Both the position numbers and the translations under genes were made by a program. The notes below the pieces were generated by a model. It was not told where the DNA came from, did not search any database, and saw nothing but the letters and a program-made list of their open reading frames with translations. This document shows positions 1 to 12,370 of a DNA stretch of 64,000 nucleotides, one piece after another. The first letter of the stretch is position 1. The number at the start of each line of letters is the position of its first letter. Source of the stretch: Antedon mediterranea (Eukaryota > Echinodermata > Crinoidea > Comatulida > Antedonidae); the NCBI RefSeq assembly GCF_964355755.1, contig NC_092680.1, forward strand, positions 13,555,001 through 13,619,000, written 5' to 3'.

Positions 1-703
1 CGTAGTTCAGAATCTATGACTGTTTAAAAAAAGGCATAATTTTGACGAATTTTTGAACTTTTTCATCAAAAATGCGCGTAAATTGTTTAATTCTACGTGC
101 TCGTATGACGTGATTTTAAGTCGGAATTGTTTGAAAGTTGGTAAAATTACTAGAAAAGGCTGAAAAAACAAAAATCAAGCCAAAAAAACATGTTCTTGCC
201 GTACGTGCGCACGCGCGCGTAAAAATATTGCGCACGCGTGGGAATTTTTGAAATGCTCAAAATGACATGAAACGCGTAGAAAGTTGATTAGAAATGAATT
301 TTGCGCATTTCAAACTTTTGAACGCGCGTGCGCGCGTAATTTTTTGTGAAACATGCCATTTTTAATCCATAGAAAGTTTGCGCATTATAAGACTTAAATC
401 TTCACCAAGTTTCAATACAAAACGACTTTTAGTTTTTATTCTATGATCAATCATTGAAATTCACAAAATCGCGCGTAACTTACGCTGCGTGACTTAAAAT
501 TTGAAAAAGAAAGTTTCTTGCACATCTACAGCTACAGGGCAATCTTTTGACAAAGTTATACAATCATTTGTTAGCCAGAATTAGAGATACGCTGCGAACA
601 AAATTCGTGGAAAGAAAGAAGAATATAGAAAAAAAAAAAAAAAAAAAAGAAAAAAAAGATCCTGACAATAACAAGGGGTTATCCGCCAAGTGCGGATAAC
701 CAA
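1..703 (+). repeat. Satellite monomer, left part outside the window
   Basis: This is the 3' half of a Helentron-like monomer; base 1 falls in the middle of the unit (the block that reads GTTTAGAATCTATGACTG in other copies). It contains the two GCGCGC blocks, the Rep-independent AT-rich 3' half and, after an A tract, one hairpin cassette whose stem lies at 677-701. No coding frame is supported. Confidence 0.85.
677..701 (+). terminator. Canonical hairpin of the 3' cassette
   Basis: Arms GGTTATCCGC and GCGGATAACC form a perfect 10-bp stem around a CAAGT loop, preceded by GATCCTGACAATAACAAGG and an A tract. The same structure recurs (hairpin coordinates) at 1891-1915, 1954-1978, 4314-4338, 4341-4361 (shortened), 4415-4439, 6790-6814, 6863-6887, 12269-12293, 12344-12368, 15681-15705, 18064-18088, 19269-19293, 20845-20869, 24373-24397, 24448-24472, 25666-25690, 28056-28080, 28113-28137, 32787-32811, 35168-35192, 36374-36398, 36431-36455, 59584-59608, 59638-59662, 60862-60886, 60911-60935 and 60978-61002. 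By analogy with Helitron and Helentron 3' ends I read it as the rolling-circle termination signal; that role is inferred. Confidence 0.75.
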
Positions 704-1980
704 CTAGACTTGAACTCGTCACTACGGACGAGTTAGGTTATCCGCAGAGCAAACGCCACGTGCACGTCATACGTTAGAATATTGCGCAGAGAAAACCATT
801 ATGCCATTGAAAAAAATGTTAGTGAGCCCTCTATTTTGTGTCACGTCTAAGTATATACGGTATACGCTATACTGTATACGTACTACATACAGTTCAGAAT
901 AGGTGAAAATAAGTGACCAAAGTTATTGACGCTTTTGCAAATGATGACGTCATAACAATCTTAAAAATTGTTAACCATGCGAAAGATAATTGATTGACCT
1001 AGAAAATATAACAAAATGGGGGGAAATGGAATACGGATAAGTAGAGATGCGCTCTATTAAATGTGATGAGCTATGCGAAAGAGACAAAAATCCTATATTT
1101 TATATTCCAGTGGCCATACGATGACGTCACAATGTCCGGTTAGCCATATGGATGCATGATTTGATATCTACAACTCATCTACATTCAGAATATGTAATTT
1201 TAAAAAAGTTCACCACGTAGTTTAGAATCTATGACTGTTTAAAAAAAGGCATAATTTTGACAAATTTTTGAACTTTTTCATCAAAAATGCGCGTAAATTG
1301 TTTAATTCTACGTGCTCGTATGACGTGATTTTAAGTTGAAATTGTTTGAAAGTTGGTAAATTTACTAAAAAAGACAGGAAAAACAAAAATCAAGCAAAAA
1401 AAATGATGTTTTTGCGCTACGTGCGCACGCGCGCGTAAAAAAATTGCGCACGCGTGGGAATTTTTCAAATGCTCAAAATGACATGAAACGCGTAGAAAGT
1501 TGATTAGAAATTGATTTTTCGCATTTTGAAATTTTAAACGCGCGTGCACGCGTAACTTTTTCTAAAACATGCCATTTTTAATCCATAGAAAGTTTGCGCT
1601 TGATATGACTTAAATTTTCACCAAGTTTCAATACAAAATGACTTTTGATTTTTAATCTATGACCAATCATTGAAATTCATAAAATTGCGCGTAACTTACG
1701 CTGCGCGACTCTAAAGTTAAAAAACGAAACGTCCTGCACATCTACAGCTAGAGGTCAATCTTATGACAAAGTTACACAATCTTATATTGGCCAGAATTAG
1801 AGATACGCTGCGAACAAAATTCCGGGAAAGAAAGAAGAATAAGATAGAAAAAAAAAAAAAAGAAAAAAAAAGATCCTGACAATAACAAGGGGTTATCCGC
1901 CAAGTGCGGATAACCAAAAAAAAAAAAAAAAAAAGATCCTGACAATAACAAGGGGTTATCCGCCAAGTGCGGATAACCAA
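704..1980 (+). repeat. Satellite monomer 1, two hairpin cassettes
   Basis: This is a representative full monomer. From 5' to 3': CTAGA, then a hairpin with arms AACTCGTC and GACGAGTT, then a lone GGTTATCCGC, an E-box CACGTG, a GTATAC-rich inverted repeat, two TGACGTCA palindromes, two alternating purine-pyrimidine GCGCGC blocks, and the tail that reads GCCAGAATTAGAGATACGCTGCG before the A tract. Two A-tract plus hairpin cassettes close it. The 5' end (GCAGAGCAAACGCC) is shared with the monomer at 30,442 and closely with that at 18,091. Confidence 0.88.
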
Positions 1981-3133
1981 CTAGATTTGAACTCGTCACT
2001 ACGGACGAGTTAGGTTATCCGCAGTGCAAAAGCCACGTGCACGTCATGCGTTAGAATAGTGCGCGCAAAAAAATAAACGATTATGGCATTGAAAAATGTT
2101 AGTGCGCTCTCTATGTTGCGTCGCGTCTAAGTATATACGGTATAACACTATATACTGTATACGTACTACATACAGTGCAGAATAGGTGAAAATAAGTGAC
2201 CAAAGTTATTGACGCATTTGAACATGATGACGTCATCACAATTTTTAAAATGGTGGATCATGCGAAAGGTAATTGATTGATCTAGACAATATAAAAAAAT
2301 TGAGTGAAATGGAATAAGGATAAGTAGAGATGCGCTCTATTAAATTGACGAGCTATGACGAAAGAGAAAAAAATCCTATATTTTATATTCGGGTGGCCAT
2401 ACGATGACGTCACAATGTCTGGTCAGCCATATCAATGCATGATTCGAGAAAAACAACTCATCTACTTCCAGAATCTGAAATTATAAATATTTTCACCTCG
2501 GAGTTTAGAATCTATGACTGTTTTAAAAAAGGCATAATTTTGACGAATTTTTGAACTTTTTCTTCAAAAACGCGCGCAAATTGTTCAATTCTACGTGCTC
2601 GTATGACGTGATTTTAAGTCGAAATTGATTGAAAATTGGTAAATGTACTAGAAAAGGCTGAAAAAACAAAAATCAAGCAAAAAAAAGATGTTTTTGCGCT
2701 ACGTGCGCACGCGCGCGTAAAAAATATGCGCACGCGTGAGAATTTTTGAAATGCTCAAAATGACCTGAAACGCGTAGAAAGTTGATTAGAAATGAATTTT
2801 TCGCAATTTGAAATTTTAAACGCGCGTGCGCGCGTAACTTTATGTCAAACATGCCATTTTTAATCCATAGAAAGTTTGCCCTTGATATGACTTAAATGTT
2901 CACTAAGTGTCATTACAAAATGACTTTTGCTTTTTAGTCTATGTTAAATACGCGAAATTCATAAAATCGCGCGTAGCTTACGCTGCGCGACTCTAAAGTA
3001 AAAAAACGAGCTGTCCTGCACTTCTACACATAGAGGTAAATCTTCTGACAAAGTTATACGATGTAATGTTGATCAGAATTTGAGATACACGTGACACAAA
3101 ATTTTGGGAAAGAAAGAAGAATAACATAGAAAA
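1981..3133 (+). repeat. Satellite monomer 2, no hairpin cassette
   Basis: It belongs to a subfamily marked by GAATAGTGCGCGCAAAAAAA near the 5' end, shared with the monomers at 4,442, 5,597 and 23,178. The tail (AATAACATAGAAAA) runs straight into the CTAGATTTG of the next unit. Confidence 0.88.
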
Positions 3134-4362
3134 CTAGATTTGAACTCGTCACTACGGACGAGTTAGGTTATCCGCAGCGCAAAAGCCACGTGCACGTCGT
3201 ACGTTAGAATATTTCGCGCAGAAAAACGATTATACCATTGAAAAAAATGTTAGTGCGCCCTCTATTTTGTGTCACGTCTGAGTATATACGGTATAAACTA
3301 TGTACTGTATACGTACTACATACAGTGCAGAATAGGTGAAAAGAAGTGACCAAAGTTATTGACGCTTTTGAACATGATGACGTCATAACAATTTTTAAAA
3401 TGGTAAATCATGCGAAAGATAATTGGTTGACCTAGACAAAATAAACAAATTGAGGGAAATGGAATACGGATAAGTGGAGATGCGCTCTATTAAATGTGAC
3501 GAGCTATGACGAAAGTGACAAAAATCCTATATTTAATATTCGAGTGGCCAAACGATGACGTCACAATGTCCGGTTCGCCATATTGATACATGATTCGATA
3601 TCTACAACTCATTATCTTCCAGAATGTGTAATTTAAAAAAAATTCTCCTCGTAGTTTTCAATCTATGACTGTTTTAAAAAAGGCATAATTTTGACGAATT
3701 TTTGAACTTTTTCTTCAAAAATGCGCGCAAATTGTTCAATTCTACGTGCTCGTATGACGTGATTTTAAGTCAAAATTGATTGAAAATTGGTAAATTTACT
3801 AGAAAAGGCTGAAAAAACAAAAATCAAGCAAAAAAAAGATGTTTTTTCGCTACGTGCGCACGCGCGCGTAAAAAATATGCGCACGCGTTGGAATTTTTGA
3901 AATGCTCAAAATGACCTGAAACGCGTAGAAAGTTGATTAGAAATGGATTTTTCGCAATTTGAAATTTTAAACGCGCGTGCGCGCGTAACTTTATGTCAAA
4001 CATGCCATTTTTAATCCATAGAAAGTTTGCCCTTGATATGACTTAAATGTTCACCAAGTGTCATTACAAAATGACTTTTGGTTTTTAGTCTATGTTAAAT
4101 ACGCGAAATTCATAAAATCGCGCGTAGCTTACGCTGCGCGACTCTAAAGTAAAAAAACGAGCTGTCCTGCACTTCTACACATAGAGGTAAATCTTCTGAC
4201 AAAGTTATACGATGTAATGTTGATCAGAATTTGAGATACACGTGACACAAAATTTTGGGAAAGAAAGAAGAATAACATAGAAAAAAAAAAAAAAGATCCT
4301 GACAATAACAAGAGGTTATCCGCCAAGTGCGGATAACCAATTATCCGCCAAGTGCGGATAAC

Positions 4363-4397
<35 letters not shown>

Positions 4398-4441
4398 TCC
4401 TGACAATAACAAGGGGTTATCCGCCAAGTGCGGATAACCAA
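3134..4441 (+). repeat. Satellite monomer 3, three hairpins
   Basis: The 3' end holds a full cassette, then a bare hairpin lacking the GATCCTGACAATAACAAG leader (4341-4361, stem shortened to 8 bp), then a long A tract and a second full cassette. The bare hairpin shows that the stem alone can be duplicated. Confidence 0.87.
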
Positions 4442-5596
4442 CTAGATTTGAACTCGTCACTACGGACGAGTTAGGTTATCCGCAGTGCAAAAGCCACGTG
4501 CACGTCATACGTTAGAATAGTGCGCGCAAAAAAATAAAACGATTATGGCATTGAAAAATGTTAGTGCGCTCTCTATGTTGCGTCGCGTCTAAGTATATAC
4601 GGTATAACACTATATACTGTATACGTACTACATACAGTGCAGAATAGGTGAAAATAGGTGACCAAAGTTATTGACGCATTTGAACATGATGACGTCATCA
4701 CAATTTTTAAAATGGTGGATCATGCGAAAGGTAATTGATTGATCTAGACAATATAAAAAAATTGAGTGAAATGGAATAAGGATAAGTAGAGATGCGCTCT
4801 ATTAAATTGACGAGCTATGACGAAAGAGAAAAAAATCCTATTTTTTTTATTCGGGTGGCCATACGATGACGTCACAATGTCCGGTTAGCCATATCAATGC
4901 ATGATTCGATATCTACAACTCATCTACATTCAGAATGTGTAATTTTAAATATTTTCACCTCGGAGTTTAGAATCTATGACTGTTTTAAAAAAGGCATAAT
5001 TTTGACAAATTTTTGAACTTTTTCTTCAAAAACGCGCGCAAATTGTTCAATTCTACGTGCTCGTATGACGTGATTTTAAGTCGAAATTGATTGAAAATTG
5101 GTAAATGTACTAGAAAAGGCTGAAAAAACAAAAATCAAGCAAAAAAAAGATGTTTTTGCGCTACGTGCGCACGCGCGCGTAAAAAATATGCGCACGCTTG
5201 GAAATTTTTGAAATGCTCAAAATGACCTGAAACGCGTAGAAAGTTGATTAGAAATGAATTTTTCGCAATTTGAAATTTTAAACGCGCGTGCGCGCGTAAC
5301 TTTATGTCAAACATGCCATTTTTAATCCATAGAAAGTTTGCCCTTGATATGACTTAAATGTTCACTAAGTGTCATTACAAAATGACTTTTGCTTTTTAGT
5401 CTATGTTAAATACGCGAAATTCATAAAATCGCGCGTAGCTTACGCTGCGCGACTCTAAAGTAAAAAAACGAGCTGTCCTGCACTTCTACACATAGAGGTA
5501 AATCTTCTGACAAAGTTATACGATGTAATGTTGATCAGAATTTGAGATACACGTGACACAAAATTTTGGGAAAGAAAGAAGAATAACATAGAAAAA
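4442..5596 (+). repeat. Satellite monomer 4, no hairpin cassette
   Basis: This is the same subfamily as monomer 2 (GAATAGTGCGCGC marker) with nearly the same tail. The A tract before the next CTAG is only five bases. Confidence 0.88.
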
Positions 5597-6814
5597 CTAG
5601 ATTTGAACTCGTCACTACGGACGAGTTAGGTTATCCGCAGTGCAAAAGCCACGTGCACGTCATACGTTAGAATAGTGCGCGCAAAAAAATAAAACGATTA
5701 TGGCATTGAAAAATGTTAGTGCGCTCTCTATGTTGCGTCGCGTCTAAGTATATACGGTATAACACTATATACTGTATACGTACTACATACAGTGCAGAAT
5801 AGGTGAAAATAAGTGACCAAAGTTATTGACGCATTTGAACATGATGACGTCATCACAATTTTTAAAATGGTGGATCATGCGAAAGGTAATTGATTGATCT
5901 AGACAATATAAAAAAATTGAGTGAAATGGAATAAGGATAAGTAGAGATGCGCTCTATTAAATTGACGAGCTATGACGAAAGAGAAAAAAATCCTATATTT
6001 TATATTCGGGTGGCCATACGATGACGTCACAATGTCTGGTTAGCCATATCAATGCATGATTCGAGAAAAACAACTCATCTACTTCCAGAATCTGAAATTT
6101 TAAATATTTTCACCTCAGAGTTTAGAATCTATGACTTTTTAAAAAAAGGCATAATTTTCACAAATTTTTGAACTTTTTCATCAAAAACGCGCGCAAATTG
6201 TTCAATTCTACGTGCTCGTATGACGTGATTTTAAGTCGAAATTGATTGAAAATTGGTAAATGTACTAGAAAAGGCTGAAAAAACAAAAATCAAGCAAAAA
6301 AAAGATGTTTTTGCGCTACGTGCGCACGCGCGCGTAAAAAAATATGCGCACGCGTGGGAATTTTTGAAATGCTCAAAATGACCTGAAACGCGTAGAAAGT
6401 TGATTAGAAATGAATTTTTCGCAATTTGAAATTTTAAACGCGCGTGCGCGCGTAACTTTATGTCAAACATGCCATTTTTAATCCATAGAAAGTTTGCCCT
6501 TAATAGGACTTAAATGTTCACCAAGTGTCATTACAAAATGACTTTTGCTTTTTAGTGTATGTTAAATACGCGAAATTCATAAAATCGCGCGTAGCTTACG
6601 CTGCGCAACTCTATAGTAAAAAAACGAGCTGTCCTGCACTTCTACAGATAGAGGTAAATCTTCTGACAAAGTTATACGATGTAATGTTGATCAGAATTTG
6701 AGATACACGTGACACAAAATTTTGGGAAAGAAAGAAGAATAACATAGAAAAAAAAAAAAAAAAAAAAAAAGATCCTGACAATAACAAGAGGTTATCCGCC
6801 AAGAGCGGATAACC

Positions 6815-6845
<31 letters not shown>

Positions 6846-6889
6846 TCCTGACAATAACAAGGGGTTATCCGCCAAGTGCGGATAACCAA
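5597..6889 (+). repeat. Satellite monomer 5, two hairpin cassettes
   Basis: It has the monomer-2 subfamily 5' end. The first of its two hairpins has loop CAAGA instead of CAAGT, a change confined to the loop; the stems are intact. Confidence 0.88.
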
Positions 6890-8745
6890 CTAGACATGAA
6901 ACTCGTCACTTTGACGAGTTAGTTATCCGCACGACAAACGCCACGTGCACGTCATACGTTGGAATATTGCACCACACCGAAAAAGATTATGTCATTATGA
7001 CCTGAACTGAAGAATATGATGTGTTGTTAGTACTGAATGCTGTATATTTTCTGTCATATAGTATACACAGTATAATCTGTATACATGTCACAAACAGTGT
7101 AAAATAGGTGAAATTACGGGACCCATATTTTATTTTAATTTTCAAAAGGAAACGCGAAGGTACTGTAGTAATTTCGGAAGAAAATTATCTCAGCAACAAC
7201 ATATTAACGTTTAGAAGAAATTTGAATACGTGAAATATTAATGCGCGCTTTTTTAAATGTAATGAACTATGACGCAAAAGATGAAAATATAACTTTGTTT
7301 ATTTAACTGGCCATATGATGACGTCACAACATCTGATTGGCGAAAAGTTTACATGATTTCGTATCTACAATCCCATAGCTTCCTGAAAACGTTTTAATCG
7401 TGATTATCACATTTTATTCTTACGAGCTATAACAGATTAAAATTTACTGTAAAGATGAAATTAATGACGCTGTTAATTAAAATTTTTAGGCATGGTGACG
7501 TCATAATAATTAAAATATTTTTTAATCATGCGTAAGATAGTTGATTGACCTAGACAATATTAAAATCTCAGAGAAAAAGGAATACAGATAGGCGTGATGC
7601 GCTCCATTGAATATGATGAGCAATAACGAAAGAGACAAAAATCCTATATTTTACATTCGTGTGGCCATACGATGACGTCACAATGTCCGGTTAGCCATAT
7701 TGATTCATGATCCGATTTCTACAACTCATCAACTTCCAAAATATGTAATTAAAAAAAAGTTCACCTCGTTGTTTAGAATCTATGACTGTTTAAAAAAAGG
7801 CATAATTTTGACAAATTTTTGAACTTTTTCATCAAAAACGCACGTAAAGTATCCAATTCAACGTGCCCGTATGACGTAATTGTAAGTCGAAATTGTTTTA
7901 AAATTGGTAAAATTACTATAAAAGGCTGGAAAAACATAATTCAATAAAAAAAAAATACTTTTAGCGCTACGTGCGCACCACGCGCATAAAATTGTTCGCG
8001 CGCGTGGGAAATTTTGACATGGTCAAAATGTCATGATCAGCGTAGAAAGTTGATTAAAAATTAATTTTGCGCATTTTAAATTTTAAATGCGCGTGTGCGC
8101 GTAACTTTGTGTAAAACACGCAATTTTTTTTCAACAGAAAGTTAGCGCATGATATAAATTAAACTTTTGCTAAGTTTCAATTTAAATTGTTATATGGTTT
8201 TAAATCTATGTTAAATACGCGAAATTCATAAAATCGTGCGTAAGTCACGTTGCGCATTTCTGACGTCATTCACAATAGGAGGTGCACAACTTCACGTGAA
8301 TGCCCATATGTTGACAAAGTTATGAAATGTTATGTTTACAAGTTTTTGAGATACGCGAGATACAAAAATAGAGGAGAAATGCGCGTGCGCGCGTAACGTC
8401 TTGTAAAACATGGCATTTTTAATCCACAAAAAGTTTGCCCTTGATATGACTTAAATTTTCACAAAGTGTCAAAACAAATTTATGCTTGGTTTTTAGTCTA
8501 TGATCAATCATAAAAAATCATAAAATCGCACGTAAGTCACGTTGCGCAACTCTGACGTCATTCAAAAATAGGAGGTGCACAACTTCACGTAAATGCCCAT
8601 ATGTTGACAAAGTTATGAAATGTTATGTTTACAAGTTTTTGAGATACGTGAGGCACAAAAATGGAGGAGAAAGAAATAAGAAAAAAAAAAAAAAAAAGTA
8701 ACAGGACGATTACAAGAAGTTATCCGCTACTAAGCGGATAACTAA
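6890..8745 (+). repeat. Long, divergent satellite monomer 6
   Basis: At 1,856 bp this unit carries an older 5' version (loop ACTTT in the AACTCGTC/GACGAGTT hairpin) and an extra block with its own TGACGTCA, at about 7000-7470. Near the 3' end a segment of about 296 bp is tandemly duplicated (around 8232 and 8528; marker GGAGGTGCACAACTTCACGT). The terminal hairpin is a variant (see 8719-8742). It looks like an ancestral or sister subfamily fused to the common type. Confidence 0.82.
8719..8742 (+). terminator. Variant terminal hairpin with restored pairing
   Basis: Arms GTTATCCGCT and AGCGGATAAC enclose an ACTA loop. Compared with the common hairpin, the outer G-C pair is lost and a T-A pair is added at the loop side, so a perfect 10-bp stem is kept although both arms and the loop changed. 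Confidence 0.75.
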
Positions 8746-9918
8746 CTAGATTTGAACTCGTCACTACGGACGAGTTAGGTTATCCGCAGCGCAAAAGTCA
8801 CGCGCATGACACATAAGTTAGAATATTGCGCGCAGAAAAACGATTATGCCATTGAAAAAAATGTTAGTGAGCCCTCTATTTTGCGTCACGTCTGAGTATA
8901 TACGGTATACACTATATACTGTATACGTACTACATACAGTGCTGAATAGGTGAAAATAAGTGACCAAAGTTATTGACGCTTTTGGACATGATGACGTCAT
9001 AACAATTTTAAAAATGGTGTATCATTCGTAAGATAATTGATTGACCTAGGCAATATATAAAAATGGGGGAAAATGGAATACGGATAAGTGGAGATGTGCT
9101 CTATTAAATGTGATGAGCTATGACGAAAGAGACAAAAATCCTATATTTGATATTCGTGTGGCCATACGACGACGTCACAATGTCCGGTTAGCCAAATCAA
9201 TGCATGATTCTATATTTACAACTCATCTACATTCAAAATATGTAATTTTAAAAAAGTTCACCACGTAGTTTAGAATCTATGACTGTTTAAAAAAAGGCAT
9301 AATTTTGACAAATTTTTGAACTTTTTCATCAAAAATGCGCGTAAATTGTTTAATTCTACGTGTTCGTATGACGTGATTTTAAGTCGAAATTGTTTGAAAG
9401 TTGGTAAATTTACTAAAAAAGACAGGAAAAACAAAAATCAAGCAAAAAAATGATGTTTTTGCGCTACGTGCGCACGCGCGCGTAAAAAAATTGCGCACAA
9501 GTGGGAATTTTTGAAATGCTCAAAATGACATGAAATGCGTAGAAAGTTGATTAGAAGTTGATTTTTCGCATTTTGAAATTTTAAACGCGCGTGCGCGCGT
9601 AACTTTTTGTGAAACATGCCATTTTTAATCCAAAGAAAGTTTGCGCATTATATGACTTAAATTTTCACCAAATTTCAATTAAAAACGACTTTTAGTTTTT
9701 ATTCTATGATCAATCATTGAAATTCACAAAATCGCGCGTAACTTACGCTGCGCAACTCGAAATTTGAAAAAAAAAGTTTCTTGCACATCTACAGCTACAG
9801 GGCAATATTTTGACAAAGTTATATAATCATTTGTTAGCCAGAATTAGAGATATGCTTGCAACAAAATTCGGGGAAAGAAAGAAGAAAATAGAAAAAAAAA
9901 GAGAAAAATAAAAAAAAA
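8746..9918 (+). repeat. Satellite monomer 7, no hairpin cassette
   Basis: Its near-identical twin lies at 31,592. The 5' end (CGCAAAAGTCACGCGCATGA) is shared with that copy. The tail ends in an A/G-rich tract directly joined to CTAG; the twin has a hairpin cassette at exactly this place. Confidence 0.88.
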
Positions 9919-11067
9919 CTAGATTTGAACTCGTCACTACGGACGAGTTAGGTTATCCGCAGCGCAAAAGACACGTGCACCATACGTTAGAATATTGCGC
10001 GCAGAAATACGATTACACCATTGAAATAATGTTAGTGCGCTCTCAATTTTGCGTCACGTCAAAGTATATACGGTATACACTATATTCTGTATACGTACTA
10101 CATACAGTGCAGAATAGGTGAAAATAAGGAACCAAAGTTATTGACGCTTTTGGACATGATGACGTCATCACAATTTAAAAAATGGTAGATTTTGCGAAAG
10201 ATAATTGATTGACCTAGACAATATAAAGAAATGGAGGGCAATGGAATACGGATAAGTGGAGATGCGCTCTATTAAATGTGATGAGCTATACGAAAGAGAA
10301 AAAATCCTTTATTTTATATTCGAGTGGCCATACGATGACGTCACAATGTCCGGTTAGCCATATCGATGCATGATTCGATATCTACAACTCATTATCTTCC
10401 AGAATGTGTAATTTAAAAAAAGTTCTCCTCGTAGTTTACAATCTATGACAGTTTTAAAAAAAGCATAATTTTCACGAATTTTTTAACTTTTTCATCAAAA
10501 ACGCGCGCAAATTGTTCAATTCTACGTGCTCGTATGACGTGATTTTAAGTCGAAATTGATTGAAAATTGGTAAATTTACTAGAAAAGGGTGGAAAAACAA
10601 AAATCAAGCAAAAAAAAGATGTTTTTGCGCTACGTGCGCACGCGCGCGTAAGAAAAGTGCGCACGCGTGGGAATTTTTGAAATGCTCAAAATGACATGAA
10701 ACGCGTAGAAAGTTGATTAGAAATTGATTTTTCGCATTTTGAAATTTTAAACACGCGTGCGCGCGTAACTTTCTTTAAAACATGCCATTTTCTCTCCATA
10801 GAAAGTTAGCGCATGATATGACTTAAATTTTCACCAAGTTTCAATACAAAATGACATAAAGTTTTTATTCTATGATCAATCATTGAAATTCATAAAATCG
10901 CGCGTAACTTACGCTGCGCGACTCAAAATTCATAAAAAAAAGTTTCTTGCACATCTACAGCTACAGGGCAATCTTTTGACAAATTTATACAATCATATGT
11001 TGGCCAGAATTAGAGATACGCTGCCAACAAAAAATGGGAGAGAAGTGTGTAAAGAAAGAAATAAATA
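9919..11067 (+). repeat. Satellite monomer 8, alternative tail without cassette
   Basis: The 3' tail is of a second type: AAAAAATGGGAGAGAAGTGT followed by AAAGAAAGAAATAAATA and then CTAG. This tail type recurs at the ends of the monomers that start at 12,371, 15,708, 29,289, 30,442 and 32,814 and is never followed by a hairpin cassette. Confidence 0.88.
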
Positions 11068-12292
11068 CTAGATTTGAACTCGTCACTACGGACGAGTTAG
11101 GTTATCCGCAGCGCAAAAGCCACGTGCACGTCATACGTTAGAATATTGCGCGCAAAAAAAAAAACGATTAATGACATTGAAAAAATGTTAGTGCGCTCTC
11201 TATTTTGCGTCACGTCTGAGTATATACAGTATGTACTATATACTGTATATGTACTACGTACAGTTCAGAATAGGTGAAAATAAGGGACCAAAGTTATTGA
11301 CGCTTTTGAACAAGATGACGTCATAAAAATTTTAAAAATGGTGAATCATGCGAAAGATAATTGATTGACCTAGACAATATAAAAAATAGAGGGCAATGGA
11401 ATACGGATAAGGGGAGATGCGCTCTATTAAATGTGACGAGCTATGACGAAAGAGACAAAAATCCTATATTTCATATTTGAGTGGCCAAACGATGACGTCA
11501 CAATGTCCGGTTCGCCATATCGATGCATGATTCGAAATCTACAACTAATCAACTTCCAGAATATGTAATTTTAAAAAAGTTCACCACGTAGTTTACAATC
11601 TATGACTTTTTTAAAAAAGGCATAATTTTCACGAATTTTTTAACTTTTTCATCAAAAACGCGCGCAAATTTTTCAATTCTACGTGCTCGTATGACGTGAT
11701 TTTTAGTCGAAATTGTTTGAAAGTTGGTAAATCTACTAAAAAAAGACAGGAAAAACAAAATTCAAGCCAAAAAATGATGTTTTTGCGTTACGTGCGCACG
11801 CGCGCGTAAAAAAATTGCGCACGTGTAGGAATTTTTGAAATGCTCAAAATGACATGAAACGCGTAGAAAGTTGATTAGAAGTTGATTTTTCGCATTTTGA
11901 AATTTTGAACGCGCGTGCGCGCGTAACTTACTGCACAACCTGCCATTTTTAATCCATAGAAAGTTTGCGCTTAATATGACTTAAATTTTCACCAAGTTTC
12001 AATACAAAATGACTTTTGGTTTTTAATCTATGATCAATAATTGAAATTCATAAAATCACGCGTAACTTACGCTGCGCAACTCGGACGGGACCGAAAACCT
12101 TATTACGACATCTTCAGATAGAGGTCAATCTTCTGATAAAGTTATACAATGTTATGTTAAGAAGATTTAGAGATACACGCGCAACAAAATTCTGGGAAAG
12201 AAAGAAGAAAAAAGAAAAAAAAGAAAAAAAATAAAAAAAAAAAAAAAAAGATCCTGACAATAACAAGGGGTTATCCGCCAAGTGCGGATAAC

Positions 12293-12326
<34 letters not shown>

Positions 12327-12370
12327 TCCTGACAATAACAAGAGGTTATCCGCCAAGTGCGGATAACCAA
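11068..12370 (+). repeat. Satellite monomer 9, two hairpin cassettes
   Basis: It is closed by two cassettes separated by about 30 A residues. The first has the AAGGGG leader, the second AAGAGG. The 3' body is diverged just upstream (GGACGGGACCGAAAACC) relative to neighbours. Confidence 0.87.

Noticed and set aside
701-712. CTAG after the hairpin as a canonical Helitron 3' end
   Set aside because: At the array edge (61,002) the hairpin is followed by AATAATTAGC with no CTAG, and cassette-less monomers still start CTAGATTTG. CTAG therefore belongs to the 5' end of the next unit.
6745-6845. A tracts as poly(A) tails of retroposed sequences
   Set aside because: They occur at one fixed place in each monomer, inside or before the hairpin cassette, with no target-site duplications and no retroelement upstream.
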